19,671 bases of DNA from the NCBI GenBank assembly GCA_012032075.1, contig JAAURU010000018.1:1-19671 (forward strand), read 5' to 3'. Numbering within the stretch: the stretch's first letter is position 1; every line of letters starts with the position of its first letter. The notes beneath the pieces were generated by a model. That model worked only from the letters and a program-made list of their open reading frames with translations, searched no databases and was not told where the DNA came from. Source of the stretch: Flavobacterium sp. (lineage in GTDB: Bacteria > Bacteroidota > Bacteroidia > Flavobacteriales > Flavobacteriaceae). Of this stretch, positions 9,336 through 19,671 are shown piece after piece. Made by a program: the position numbers and the translations under genes.

Positions 9336-11401
9336 TTAATAGGTTACAGTGATTTCTTTAAAAGTACTAGTAGCACCGTCTTTAAAAACAGCTCTTATGG
9401 AATACAAATACACATTTCCTGGATTGATATTATCATCTAAAAAGCTCATTTTTTCTTTTTCATATTGGAACACTTTATATAAAATATATTGTCCGTCTTT
9501 TTTCTTTTTATACAACTCGTATTCGTAAATATCTTTTTCTTTGGAAGACCAATACAATTCTATTTTTTATTACTTCTATCTACATAATAATCAAACGATT
9601 TCATGCCAGGTCTTACGATTTGCATTACAGGAGTTGCAATTAAAGGTTCTGCTGGATCACTTTCGTTACCGGCATCATCAATGGCAATAATGGTGTAATA
9701 ATAATCGATTTTTGCAGTAAGATTGGCATCGGTAAACTCAGTAGTTTTTTTGTCTTTAATTTCTTTGATTACTTGCCAATCGGTTTCTTTTTCAGAACGT
9801 CTGTATATTTTATGCGACACCACATCATCTGAACTACTTTGAATAAAGAGTATTTTTATTTTATTTTCCTCCAAAACATAATCCTTAATAACAGGAGCAG
9901 AAGGAGGAATAATATCTACTTTTTTAATTTCTACATACTTTGAAAATTCAGATTCATTGTACCTTTGATCTATTGCAATTACTTTGTAATACACTTTTTT
10001 ATTCAAGGTTTTTGCGTTGATAGAATCTCTGTAAGAATTGTTCAACCAAACTGCTCTTGTTACTTGAGAGTATTCTACATTAGGGTCGTAACTTCTAAAT
10101 ACTTTATACCCTTGTAAGTCAATTTCTGCATTTTGTTTCCATTTCAAATTCACTACACCTAGTGAATCTATAACTCCTTCTAATTCTACTGGAGCAACTG
10201 GAGGAATAGAATCTACAGGTTGAACTAAAACGGGGAACGATTCTCTTGAACCACCTTCTTTTGCAACGGCTTGAATTTTAAAATAATTGGATGGTTTTAA
10301 AACAGTTTTAACCAATGTTTTTCTTGCTGATGGAATTATGTTTTCTTGTACTATTTGAAATTGACCTTCTTCTTTTTCTCCTTGTAAGACATTAAATCCT
10401 GAAATTTTTGCTTCTCCTTCTTCAGGGAAGTTCCATTCGATATTAACATCTGTATCTGAAATAGCCCCTTTTGCTATTATTTGAGGTGAATATTCTAAGA
10501 AATTCATTCCTTGTCCAGAAATTGCTTCTGATGGTTTGCTCACTTCACCAAAGGTGTCAATTCCTAATATTCTATAATAATATTGTTGTCCGTTTTGCTC
10601 TAAATTATCAGTATAAGAAATAATTTTACTTTTACTTTCCCAAGAATAAATAGGCACTTTATTGAGTCTTGTAAAATTTTTACCATCGGTTGAGCGTTCT
10701 AAATGATAAGACGAATATAAACTTTGCTGTGACTCAAAATCCCAAATAACCATTACTGTTTTATTCCCAAAAATAGCCTCTGGTTTTAAAGGTGGTGTGT
10801 TATCGTTTTGATCTTGTAAACCAATGTAAACAGAAGCACTCATAGGAGTTTCGGTTTGACCTAAATAGGTAATGGTGTAAACATATTTTTCATTGGGCTT
10901 AGCCGTTTCATCTTCATAACCCCAACCTGCAGCTTTTGTTGCCAAATATGATTGCTCTGATGCCATTAATGCAAAAGCAAATCGTTGATTGTTTTCATCG
11001 TTTAACAACATCATGCTACTAATTGAATTGTCTTTTCGTTCCACTTGAAATTCTGCTCCATATATAGCTTGTGCTACAATTAAAACAGTACTGTCTTGTT
11101 CCGATAATTTTTCCCATTCTGGTAATGGTAATGGTAGTAATTTTTCATCTAAAATTACTGTTTCATCTTTCATAATAGGATTTCCATCTCTTAAAACGAC
11201 TGTGCGCTGTAATTTATAACCTGCTTGTAATGATTTTTTCCATAAAACAGGCTCGTCAACAGACCATTTTAATAATATTTTAGAATTGCTTACTTTTCCT
11301 TTTGCATATACATTTGGAGCGCGATATAAAGTATCGACTTGTGTATAGGCAAGTGCGCTACTAAGTAAAAAAAGTAAGCTATATAATTTTAAAAATTTCA
11401 T
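9336..11401 (-). CDS. Secreted multi-domain fibronectin type III protein (one frame break)
   Basis: About 687 residues when joined. The N-terminus MKFLKLYSLLFLLSSALA is a signal peptide with likely cleavage before YTQ. No lipobox cysteine is present, so I expect a soluble periplasmic or surface protein. About six FN3-like domains follow; the clearest cover roughly residues 205-300, 400-495, 500-590 and 592-687. Typical strands include VNLKWKQNAEIDLQGYKVFR and YYYTIIAIDDAGNES. The frame stops at 9560 (RSNKK then TAG). One extra A in the six-A run (plus strand 9563-9568) gives RSNKKIELYWSSKEKDIYEY, which completes the last FN3 domain to the TAA at 9336. The ATG sits 2 bases after the adhesin stop. 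I infer a scaffold or linker for the surface complex. The last 73 residues alone would not be a gene. Confidence 0.85.
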
Positions 11402-11403
11402 CC

Positions 11404-11660
11404 TTAGTTGATAATTAATTTTTTGGTTTGTACATTTCCAGGAGTTCTCAACACCACATAATACATAGCACTACTAATGTTTAGTTGGTATTCTTCTGTT
11501 AAAAATTTACGTGGTGTAAAATTCTTTATATCAACTAAACTTCCTAATGAAACATTATAAATGGCAATTGAAAAAGGCAATGATTGAGAAAGCTCAACAT
11601 CAATGGTAAATAATTGCGATAAGGTAATAGGATTAGGATACAACTTAAATTCTTTTATGA
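11404..11660 (-). other. T9SS type A C-terminal sorting domain
   Basis: The last roughly 80 residues begin at EFKLYPNPITL and end KKLIIN just before the TAA. An Asn-Pro motif after a hydrophobic strand, plus a closing KK-hydrophobic-N segment, is the standard type A sorting signal recognised by the T9SS, which cleaves it and attaches or releases the passenger at the cell surface. The T9SS machinery genes are not in this window. Confidence 0.9.
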
Positions 11661-14600
11661 CAATGGTGTTTGAATCATCTTCTGGTAAGCCCGGATTTTC
11701 TTCTACTACTAATTGGTTGTAATCATATAAAATACAGCCAGAATTATTAACTGCTTTTAATCCAATTTCATAAACACCTACTTCAGTAAACTTAACAACA
11801 GCTGTTTGTGAATTTTGAGAGATAACAATAGCTTGTGAAGGGAAAATCCATTCATAGGTTTCATTGGTTTGTTCGCTCACATTAATTAAAATAATCTCCT
11901 CGTCTTTATACGTTTGAGAAGCTACTAAATATTCAGATTCAATAGCTTCTGATAGTACTGTTACCAAAACCGAATCGGTAAAAGAGCAACCGTTTGAAGC
12001 CGTAACTGTTAACGAATAAGTACCTTCTTCTGAAACGGTAATTATTGCCTCATTTGAAGTAAAACCATTCGTTGCTGTCCAATTATAAGTTACATTATTG
12101 TTTGTAACTAAAGGATTAATTTCGGTAGTTTGACCGTTACAAAGTGTAATGGCAGCTGGTAAATTGAAGCTTACATTTATAGGTTGAGAAAGCGTATAAC
12201 TAAAAGGAATTATACAATTGCTTACGATGTCAGTTATCGTTCCAGTATAAGTTCCTCCTGCTAAATTAGTTACTGAAAAACCAGAGAATGTTGGGTTATC
12301 CCAAAGAATTGAGAATTGATTACTTCCACCAGAAACTACAAGGCTAATGCTACCCGAATTTGGAGTTCCACATGTTACATTTTGAATGGTTTCAGTAATA
12401 GTAATTCCTCCACCGGCTAATACTTGTCCACCAGTGAATAATTTTTCACAACCATTTGAATCGGTTACTAAAACCACATAATTACCAACCGATGCGTTGG
12501 TAACAGTTTGTGAAGTTGCTCCAGTATTCCATAAATAAGTATAAACACCCGAACCACCTGTAGGATTAATTGTTATGCTTCCATCTGAATTTCCACCACA
12601 AGAAACCGGAGTACTTGCAAATGTACCTGCTAATTCATTAGGTTGTGTAAGTGTAATGCTTGTAGTTGCTGTTGCATTATTTGCATCTCTAACTACTAAA
12701 GAATAAACACCAGCTGCTCTGTTTGATAAAATTTGTTGATTAATAGTTGTTCCATTTGGCAATGTCCAAGTGAAAATATAAGGAGTAACACCTCCTGAAA
12801 CATTTGCTGTAATGCTACCGTTAGTCCCTTCAAAACAACTTATTGGAGTAATAATATTTTGTGTAACTATTAATTGCGCTGGTTGTGTTATAGTAATATT
12901 ATTTAATGTTGTGGTACAACCTAATTCATCAGTAACAATAACCGAATATGTTCCTGCAGGAATAGCAGTTAAATCCTGAGTAATCGCTCCATTACTCCAA
13001 GCATAAGTATAGTTTCCAAAACCACCAGTTACGTTAATATCAATTGCACCTGTGGATTGACCATTTATTAGAATATTCGTTTGTGAGACTAACGTTGCTA
13101 CTAATTGTGGACGAGTAGTTATTGTAATAGGATTTGTGGTTATACTTGGACAAGTACTTGCATTAGGATTTGCATCTCTAATTGTACAGGTGTAAGTTCC
13201 AACATTCAAATTAGTTATATCTTCAGTTGTTCCAACGATAACGTTACTTTGATTTCTCCAAACAAAACTATACGTTCCACTACCTCCTGAAACAGTTAAG
13301 TCAATAGTTCCTGAATTACTTCCAAAACAATTTATATTCGTTTGATTAGTAGAATTGATTGTTAAAGGTGCAGGTTCAGTAATTATAATACTCAAGGAAA
13401 TTGAACTTTGTGGAGTATTAGCATCTTTTACAATAATAGTGTAGTTTCCAGCTGTTAAGCTTGGAAATGTATTTCCAGTTTGGAAATTTGTTCCATTTAT
13501 ACTGTAAGTATAAGGTGGTAAACCTCCAGATGGATTTACGGTAATGCTCCCTGTTGCGTTTCCATTACAATAAATATCAGTTTTATTGATTGTAGCGGTT
13601 AGGGGTTGTATTACATCCACTGAAAAGATTCTAGATTGTAGACATCCATTTGCATCAGTTACTGAAAGAGTATATGAGCCTGCTTCAAGATTTATAAGGG
13701 AAGGACTATTTGTTCCAATACTAGTTCCAATACTGTTTGTCCAAGTATAATTATAGGGTGGAGTTCCTCCAGTAACTGTTACTTGTATGCTACCATCTGT
13801 TGCTCCTATTGTTGAAATAGGTGTTATTGCATCAGTAATAAACAAAGGGCTTGGACTTGTTATAGAGATATTAGATAGTTGGAAAATACAATTATTTGCA
13901 TCTGTAATAGTACAAGAATACGTCCCTGCTGCTAAACCAGTTACATCTTCCGTTGATGCTATTATTTGGTTTAACTGATTTCTCCACTGAAAAGTATAAT
14001 TTGGTGTCCCACCTGAAGTTGTAATGTTGATTGTTCCATTGGTTAAACCATTACACGTGATATCTGTTTTGGAATATGTAGCTGTTAATTGTGTTGGTTG
14101 TGTAACCGTATATGATAAAGTTCTAAGTACATTTTTCGCATCTCTAACTTGAATAGTGTATGTGCCTGCAGGAAGATTTGATAAAAAGCGAGTATTTGTG
14201 GGTTCAAAAATAGGAATATTTGCACCTGTCCATGAATAACTATACTCATTTGGAGTTGTTCCTGGTGTTCCTCCACTAGCAATAACTTGAATATTAGCTG
14301 TGCTTTGTCCAAAACAATTTATACTGTTATTTTCAAGAATATTAATTGTAAATGGTGGTGGTGAAGTAATGGTATAAGTAGCCGTTTGTGAACAACCATT
14401 TGAATCGGTAACCGTAAAAGTATAAGTTCCTACTGCTAGATTAGTACGATTTAAACTCGTTTGCCCAGTATTCCATAAATAAGTATAAGTTCCTGTTCCT
14501 CCACTTACAAAGTGATTAATTGAACCATTATTTATTGCTGGATCTACTAGATTTACTTGATTATTTAATGTGATTGTTAAAGAAGGATTTTCAGTAATTG

Positions 14601-16646
14601 TTAGATTCGTTAGATTATAAATACAATTATTAGCGTCCTTTATTTCGCAAGAATATGTTCCTGAACCTACTGCAGTTAAATTTTGATTAGTACTAATTAT
14701 TGTAGGATTTCCATTTAATCTCCATGCATAGCTATACCCTTGAGCAGGTGCGCTAAAAGGTGTTCCTCCTGAAACAATTGTAGTAATACTTCCATTATTA
14801 GCTCCATTACAAGTTACATTAGTAATTGTATTAGATACAATAATTGGAGTAGGCTGTGATAAAGTATAGGTAGTGGTTTGAAATCCTCCTCTTGAATCTG
14901 TAACTTTTAATTCATAAACTCCCGGAATTAAATTACTTATTTGTTGGTTTGATGAAATAAAAACAGTATTCCTTCTCCATTCGTAGCTATACTCAGGATT
15001 TGGTGAAACTCCTGGAGTTCCTCCAGTTGCGCTTGCACTTAAAATACCATTATTAGCTCCATTACAACTTATTTGTTGATTAACTGTGATTAATGGAACT
15101 AAAACTGGTGGGTCAACTAAAGTAAAATTAGCTGTAGCCGTACAACCAGAAGCATCCGTAACTGTCAAGGTATAAGTACCTGCAATTAAACTAGTAATGT
15201 CCTCAGTATTCGCAATAGTTTGATTTGCTTGATTTACCCATAAAAAGCTATTATAAGGTAAAGCTCCATCGCTAACATCAACATCTATACTTCCAGTATT
15301 CCCTCCATTTAAAATAGGATTAACTACAACTGGATTACTAATAGTAACTCTAGTTGCTGGTTCAGTTATCGTAACGGTTTGAGAACCATCTGGTGCTTGG
15401 CAATTGTTACTGTCTTTGACATAAACAGAGTAAGAACCGGCTGCTAAACCTGAAAACACATTATTAGTTTGCCAAGTGGCATTGTCAAGACTATACAAAT
15501 AGGAACCACTTCCTCCTGTAGCCGTAACAGTAATACTCCCTGTGGCTTCGTTTTTACAAATAACATTTACTTGACTTGTAGTAAATGCTACTTTTGTAGG
15601 TGCTGTGATGGTAAAAGGAACGCTGTTTTCAGGCTGAGCTGAAGGAGTACCGCTGGCAGTAAATACCGTTTGATAACGCAAATAATAAGTACCTGGTCCT
15701 AAATTAGTAGCTGTATATTGTTGACTTGCAAACTGAGACTGTGTGACTTGATCACTATTACTAAATACATAATCAGTACCATTATACTCATATAAAGTCA
15801 TATTAAAATATTCTCCACTATTTAAAGCCCTATTAAAAGTAAAAGTAGCACTACCATTATTACTATCACTACATACATTTTGAACTAAAGATGGTGAACC
15901 AACTATTTGTGGAGAACAGGGAACTACATTGTAGGTGACGATGTTGGAAAACACATTTTCACCAGTTATGGATGTGTCGGAATCAATTAAAGTTTTAAAA
16001 TAAAGATTTCCTGTATAACTTGCTGGCAAATAGGTTAGTTTATTAAATACAAAATTCTCATTAAATCCTGTGCTTATATTTGTATTCGTATAAGTAACCC
16101 CATCAGTACTGTAATGCCAGAAAAACCTTTGTGTTCCAGTGCATCCTTCTGCTTTTAAACTAACAACATCACAAAAACTATTTGTATTGCCAATACTAAT
16201 TGGATCAATTAAAACCTGATTTGAAATAATATCTATATATGGAGCCTCATAAAAATCATAACCCCAACCGTTTCCAATTATTTTTCCTGAACAAGCATTT
16301 ATTCCAGTTGCATATAAAGTTGCATCCCATTCTTCTCCACATGGACCACCACAACCATAATTTTCTGGGTTATAAATGTGATAATTAAACTACTGTAGGT
16401 TGCATGATTAAAAATTAAATATTCTCCAATTTGAGTTATAGGAGTTATCAAAGCACCATTTAGACCTAATATTATATGTCAATAATTGAGGGTTATAACA
16501 CTGTCCTATATTACAAGGGTTTTCTGTATTAGTTTTTTAAAATATAAAAAACTTGAGAATTACAAAAAAAAATTGTTAAATAAAAAAAGGAGTATTGTAA
16601 ATATCTTATATTTATTATTTGAATGAAAGTATATATTGTAATCCAT
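11404..16646 (-). CDS. SprB-repeat T9SS-secreted surface adhesin (5' end frame-broken)
   Basis: A long extracellular filament or adhesin, about 1,745 residues once joined. The intact part (16029 downward, and upstream in the same frame to about 16383) holds an N-terminal Cys-rich region, 14 tandem SprB-type repeats (12183-15600), Ig/PKD-like domains, and a type A T9SS sorting domain with LYPNP and terminal KKLIIN. I chose the ATG at 16646-16644, 4 bases after the preceding stop. It gives MDYNIYFHSNNKYKIF followed by a hydrophobic core (TILLFLFNNFF) and a plausible cleavage site near NSQ. Reaching the main frame requires crossing about four small indels (16564-16572, 16533-16538, about 16469-16474, about 16380). 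The joined protein reads NPCNIGQCYNPQ, then ITQIGEYLIFNHATYSS, then IYNPENYGCGGPCGEEW. SprB itself is the gliding adhesin of Flavobacterium johnsoniae. This protein shares the repeat family, but its neighbours are not those of sprB, so I do not call it SprB. Confidence 0.85.
12183..15600 (-). repeat. Fourteen tandem SprB-type repeats arranged in triads
   Basis: Each unit is about 81 residues (about 244 bases). The pattern is a CNGxxxGSI-like start, then SGGTPxYxYxW, then AGTYxxxVxDANGC and a closing TITxP. Units fall into a three-unit super-repeat. Units 1, 4, 7, 10 and 13 have both the N-terminal and the C-terminal cysteine. Units 2, 5, 8 and 11 lack the N-terminal one. Units 3, 6, 9 and 12 lack the C-terminal one. 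Triads start at about 15600, 14850, 14094 and 13371, and unit 13 starts at about 12639. A degenerate unit (CSDSNNGSATFTF to GTYYLRYQ) precedes unit 1. Confidence 0.85.
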
Positions 16647-16650
16647 AACT

Positions 16651-19600
16651 TTAATAGTTTCTGTTAAATATTTTAATGTTTGTACTGGTAAACTCTTGAC
16701 TATTCAAAGAATAAGTAATTTTAAATTTATAATTACCAATAGGGATTTCTGGGAAAGTTGAATCAATTATATATTTATATTGGGTGTATTTATCCCAATT
16801 GATTGGTGTATTCATATATCGATTTACAATTTGATATCTAATATCTACATAATCTCTTTTATATGTTAAAGGCAAATTATATCTAAAAGGCAGTCTTTGA
16901 TTAATAAGATTAGACGAAGGGTTAGTTTGCAAATAACTTTCATAATAACTTGGAATATCTATTGCTCTTATTACTGGTAATCCAAGATCATTAATATTTC
17001 TGTTTGTTATGTTAATATTTCCATCTAAAGGATAATTTTGATAAACTAACGGAAAAATAGTGTTTACATAATAAGTATCGTCTAAAATAGCTTCTACTTT
17101 TATTAATGGTTTACCATCTGTAAATTGACTTCCAAATAATTCTGCTTCATTAAAAATTTCATAAGGAGCCGTTTTGTAATATAAAGCATGGACGTCAGCG
17201 TAAATAATTTCTAAAATATCCCCTGTTTTCTGAATACTATTCATCTTACTCACAAAAGTAGGATGTTTACTAGCGGTAAAATCATATTCTAAAATCGTTT
17301 TAATAGCTGAGGTATCGTTTTGCGCTTCCGCTGTATTATTTGTAACTGTAACTTCATTTACTGTTGTAGTATCATTAGCTGAGTTCGTTGCATCTATAGT
17401 AGAAGAACTTGTATTTATTCCTATTGTAGTTGCTGTTGTTGTTGCATTAGCTTCTGGATAAGCTATAATTTGTAAATGGTTTGTAGTACTTAGGGCTACG
17501 TTATCATAAGGGAATGTAATTTTATTGGTAGTACTATCATAAGTAACTCCATTTGTACTTTTCAAAATTTCTCCTTGTTTAATTTCTCCTTTAATATCCC
17601 AGTTGGCAACAGTGCCATTAAACAAATAATCTTGTCCTTGTTTTAATTTTACATAGACGTTTTTATGTTCTTCCGGGTAAAAGTTATTGGCTTCAACTAC
17701 AGGATAAGTATATTGAATATTTTCTAATGGTATGTATTCTGGAGCACTGCCTGTTGTGAAAGAGAAATTCTTAACTTCTTTTCCTGAACCATCTCCACCT
17801 GTTAACATTCCCCATGTGTTTCCATTTTTTTGTTCCAAACCAACCTCAACAGTTGCATCAATAGTAGTATTAGGTGGTAAAATATCTTCTGAAATGAAAT
17901 TGACTTTAGTATTATTATCTAACCATTCTAACGTTCCATTTATGGTTTGTCCATTTTGTTTCAATTCATATTTTTGAACGTTAATGCGAACTGTTTTGGT
18001 AACTCCATTCAAATCTTCTGTTGTAAAAGGTGTTAACATGGCATAATTAAAAGCAACTTGTGGTTTTTTAAATACATCCACTCCATTTTCGTTATCTGGA
18101 CTAACTTCTGAAATTACTGAAATACCAAGTGGATTTGACATACCAATAAATTCACACTTTTCTCCTACTTCAAACTTAAATCGTAACTTTCCTTTTACTA
18201 AACCTCCTAAAACACTATAAGTTGCTCCTATATAACCCTCCATGTGTGTTGGGTTAGGAAACTCTCCTCTAAGCATAGCTGCTACACCAGCTTCAAGTAT
18301 TGAAAATTTCTTTTCTTTACCTAATATTCTCACTCTTATTCCTACTTCTCCATAAATATAGGCATATACCTGACCCATGGAATACCAACCATCATTACCT
18401 ACTGGTCCTTCCATCCCTACACAGGAAACACCAGACAATTTACGATGTGTAATATCAAAACCTCCTCCAGCTTCTAAATAAGCATAAAAGAATCCAAAAT
18501 CTTTACCAAATTGAACCGCAAAATTTAATCCAAAAGCAAAGCCTTTAGCATCATTCAATAAACTTAGATTTCTGTTGTCATTTAAAATATCTGGTCCTAA
18601 AATTTGTAAAATTCTAGGATGTGGAGGAGTTTGTGTAGGCAATACATCTCCTGTCATAAAATAAGCTTGTACATTTACATCTAAAGGTGCAATTTTAAAA
18701 ATTGCCCCTAATTTATCCATTGGAGTACCTACATGCAAATAAGATTTTGCAGGGCTAGAAAACATGTGTACCATTCCAAATTTATTATTGGGTCCTGCAC
18801 CTTTTAACCCTTCTAAACCGAGATACAACTCAAACAATCCATCGAAAGAATTGTTTAAGAAGTCTTTTTCTATACTTACATATACACCTACTTTACCCCC
18901 TTTTGCAACCTCAGATATAGGATGTCTAGTTTTTGCAATTTGTAAAAGATTTCCTTGAGCCAAATACCCTTGCATTTCTGCTGCTTCTTCTCCATCAAAG
19001 ATATTGTCATAGGTAGCCCAAGTATTACTTAATCCACCTGGAGATTCTTTACCATCAGACATCATTGCTCCCTCACCTAAGAAATACAACCTATTAAGTC
19101 CTCCATATTGATTGTATTCCAATTCTATAAATGCTTTTGCTGCAAAAGAAGAAGTGCTTCCAAATTTAATTTTGGCACCTGCCCTTAATCCTAAACCATA
19201 TTCTTCATTAGGTACATATCTTGACGTTTCATAAGTCCATACCATATTACCGTCTGATCGTTTCATTTTATAAGACAAACCACCTTCTACTTTTTCTATA
19301 CCAAATTTACCAGAATCAGCAGAATTAACGATTTGGAAATCGGCAAACCAAAAACGGAAATCTTTTTTAGCAAAAAGTGCTTTTGCTTTCCCTTGAATCT
19401 TTAATTCTTTTAAATTTTATATCTAGTTCTCCTTTAAAACCTTTACCATACGTTTCGTCATCTCTAAACATAGTAATTTGACCGTGCAATTTGAAAGAAC
19501 TTTTTTCAATATCTACTGTAATGGAAGAAACTTCAACTTTATGAAATTTATAGCTTTGAAATTCTTCATTTTGAAATTTACCTAGAATTTTGACTTCAGT

Positions 19601-19671
19601 ATCAGCATAAATTCCTGAATTTTCCATTAAATTCAGTTTAATTTTCATTCCAATACCTACTGTATTAGCAT
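16651..19671 (-). CDS. Large beta-rich envelope protein, 5' end outside window, one frame break
   Basis: Function is not firmly recognised. The frame is open to the window edge, so the N-terminus and any signal peptide are missing. The first part (19671 to about 19410) and the long part (below about 19405) are in different frames. Removing one base from the T run at 19408-19411 joins them smoothly. The first roughly 500 visible residues are rich in alternating hydrophobic/glycine strands (for example AKIKFGSTSSFAAKAFIELE and KGFAFGLNFAVQFG), which fits an extended beta structure or barrel-like envelope domain. Next come Ig-like segments (around KNFSFTTGSAPEYIPLENI), a Thr/Asn/Ser-rich linker near 17300-17450, and a C-terminal domain. 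No T9SS sorting tail is visible. It resembles large hypothetical proteins that I associate from memory with TANFOR genes in flavobacteria. It heads the visible operon, with the adhesin ATG 4 bases after its TAA. I infer an extracellular or outer-membrane structural role. Confidence 0.6.

Noticed and set aside
9336..9557. Separate 73-residue protein after the FN3 gene
   Set aside because: It begins inside an FN3 strand (LYWSSKEKD), has no signal peptide, and joins the preceding gene by adding one A.
14085..14312. Minus-strand 75-codon frame inside the adhesin gene
   Set aside because: It is an out-of-frame shadow of the SprB repeats, with no start signal or conserved features.
12183..15600. 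CRISPR-like or other DNA-level direct repeat array
   Set aside because: The period is about 244 bases, all units are coding and diverged at DNA level, and there are no short identical repeats with spacers.
11404..16646. Naming the adhesin sprB
   Set aside because: Shared repeats alone do not show orthology. The sorting tail and neighbours differ from the gliding locus.
16550..16650. Intergenic promoter before the adhesin gene
   Set aside because: Only 4 bases separate the preceding stop from the chosen ATG. The T-rich stretch is explained as signal-peptide coding sequence, and no TAnnTTTG box is convincing here.
1071..19000. Plus-strand reading frames of 60-130 codons (for example 1071-1463, 3313-3612, 8145-8420, 9045-9314)
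   Set aside because: All lie opposite well-supported minus-strand genes, have no start context or recognisable domains, and their composition mirrors the gene on the other strand.

Overview
The window is AT-rich and every real gene reads on the minus strand, so transcription runs from base 19671 down to base 1. The proteins point to a member of Bacteroidota, most likely Flavobacteriaceae. The evidence is a type IX secretion (T9SS) type A sorting tail, SprB-type repeats, a TANFOR-type N-terminus, PKD lipoprotein architecture, strong A/T codon bias, and no recognisable Shine-Dalgarno sequences. I see no RNA genes, CRISPR array, insertion sequence or gene-free stretch over 300 bases. The operon promoter and terminator both lie outside the window.

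Layout in transcription order: (1) a 5'-truncated large beta-rich envelope protein (19671-16651); (2) a SprB-repeat surface adhesin with 14 repeats and a T9SS sorting domain (16646-11404); (3) a secreted fibronectin type III (FN3) protein (11401-9336); (4) a lipoprotein with three PKD domains (9328-7988); (5) an outer-membrane beta-barrel with a helical periplasmic tail (7976-5506); (6) a very large TANFOR-type polymorphic toxin (5509-43 and probably beyond). Gaps between genes are 4, 2, 7 and 11 bases, and the last junction is an ATGA overlap. This is one tightly coupled transcription unit.

Most long genes appear broken, but nearly every break is a one-base loss or gain in a short homopolymer, and the protein resumes across it with nothing missing. 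I joined the pieces. The joined last gene is the main result: signal peptide, TANFOR/FN3 head, a middle region, a zinc-peptidase-like module (HELGHGAFELEH followed by an LMDY Met-turn-like motif), a long helical pretoxin region with CxxC pairs, and a variable tail running to the window edge. The stop at base 43 is probably one more indel, so the toxin domain and any immunity gene lie just outside.

My working model is inference: the operon encodes a cell-surface assembly (barrel, lipoprotein, FN3 scaffold, long disulfide-patterned adhesin) that displays or delivers the toxin made by the last gene. The parts are recognisable families. I do not know of an experimental description of the six-gene set as one system.
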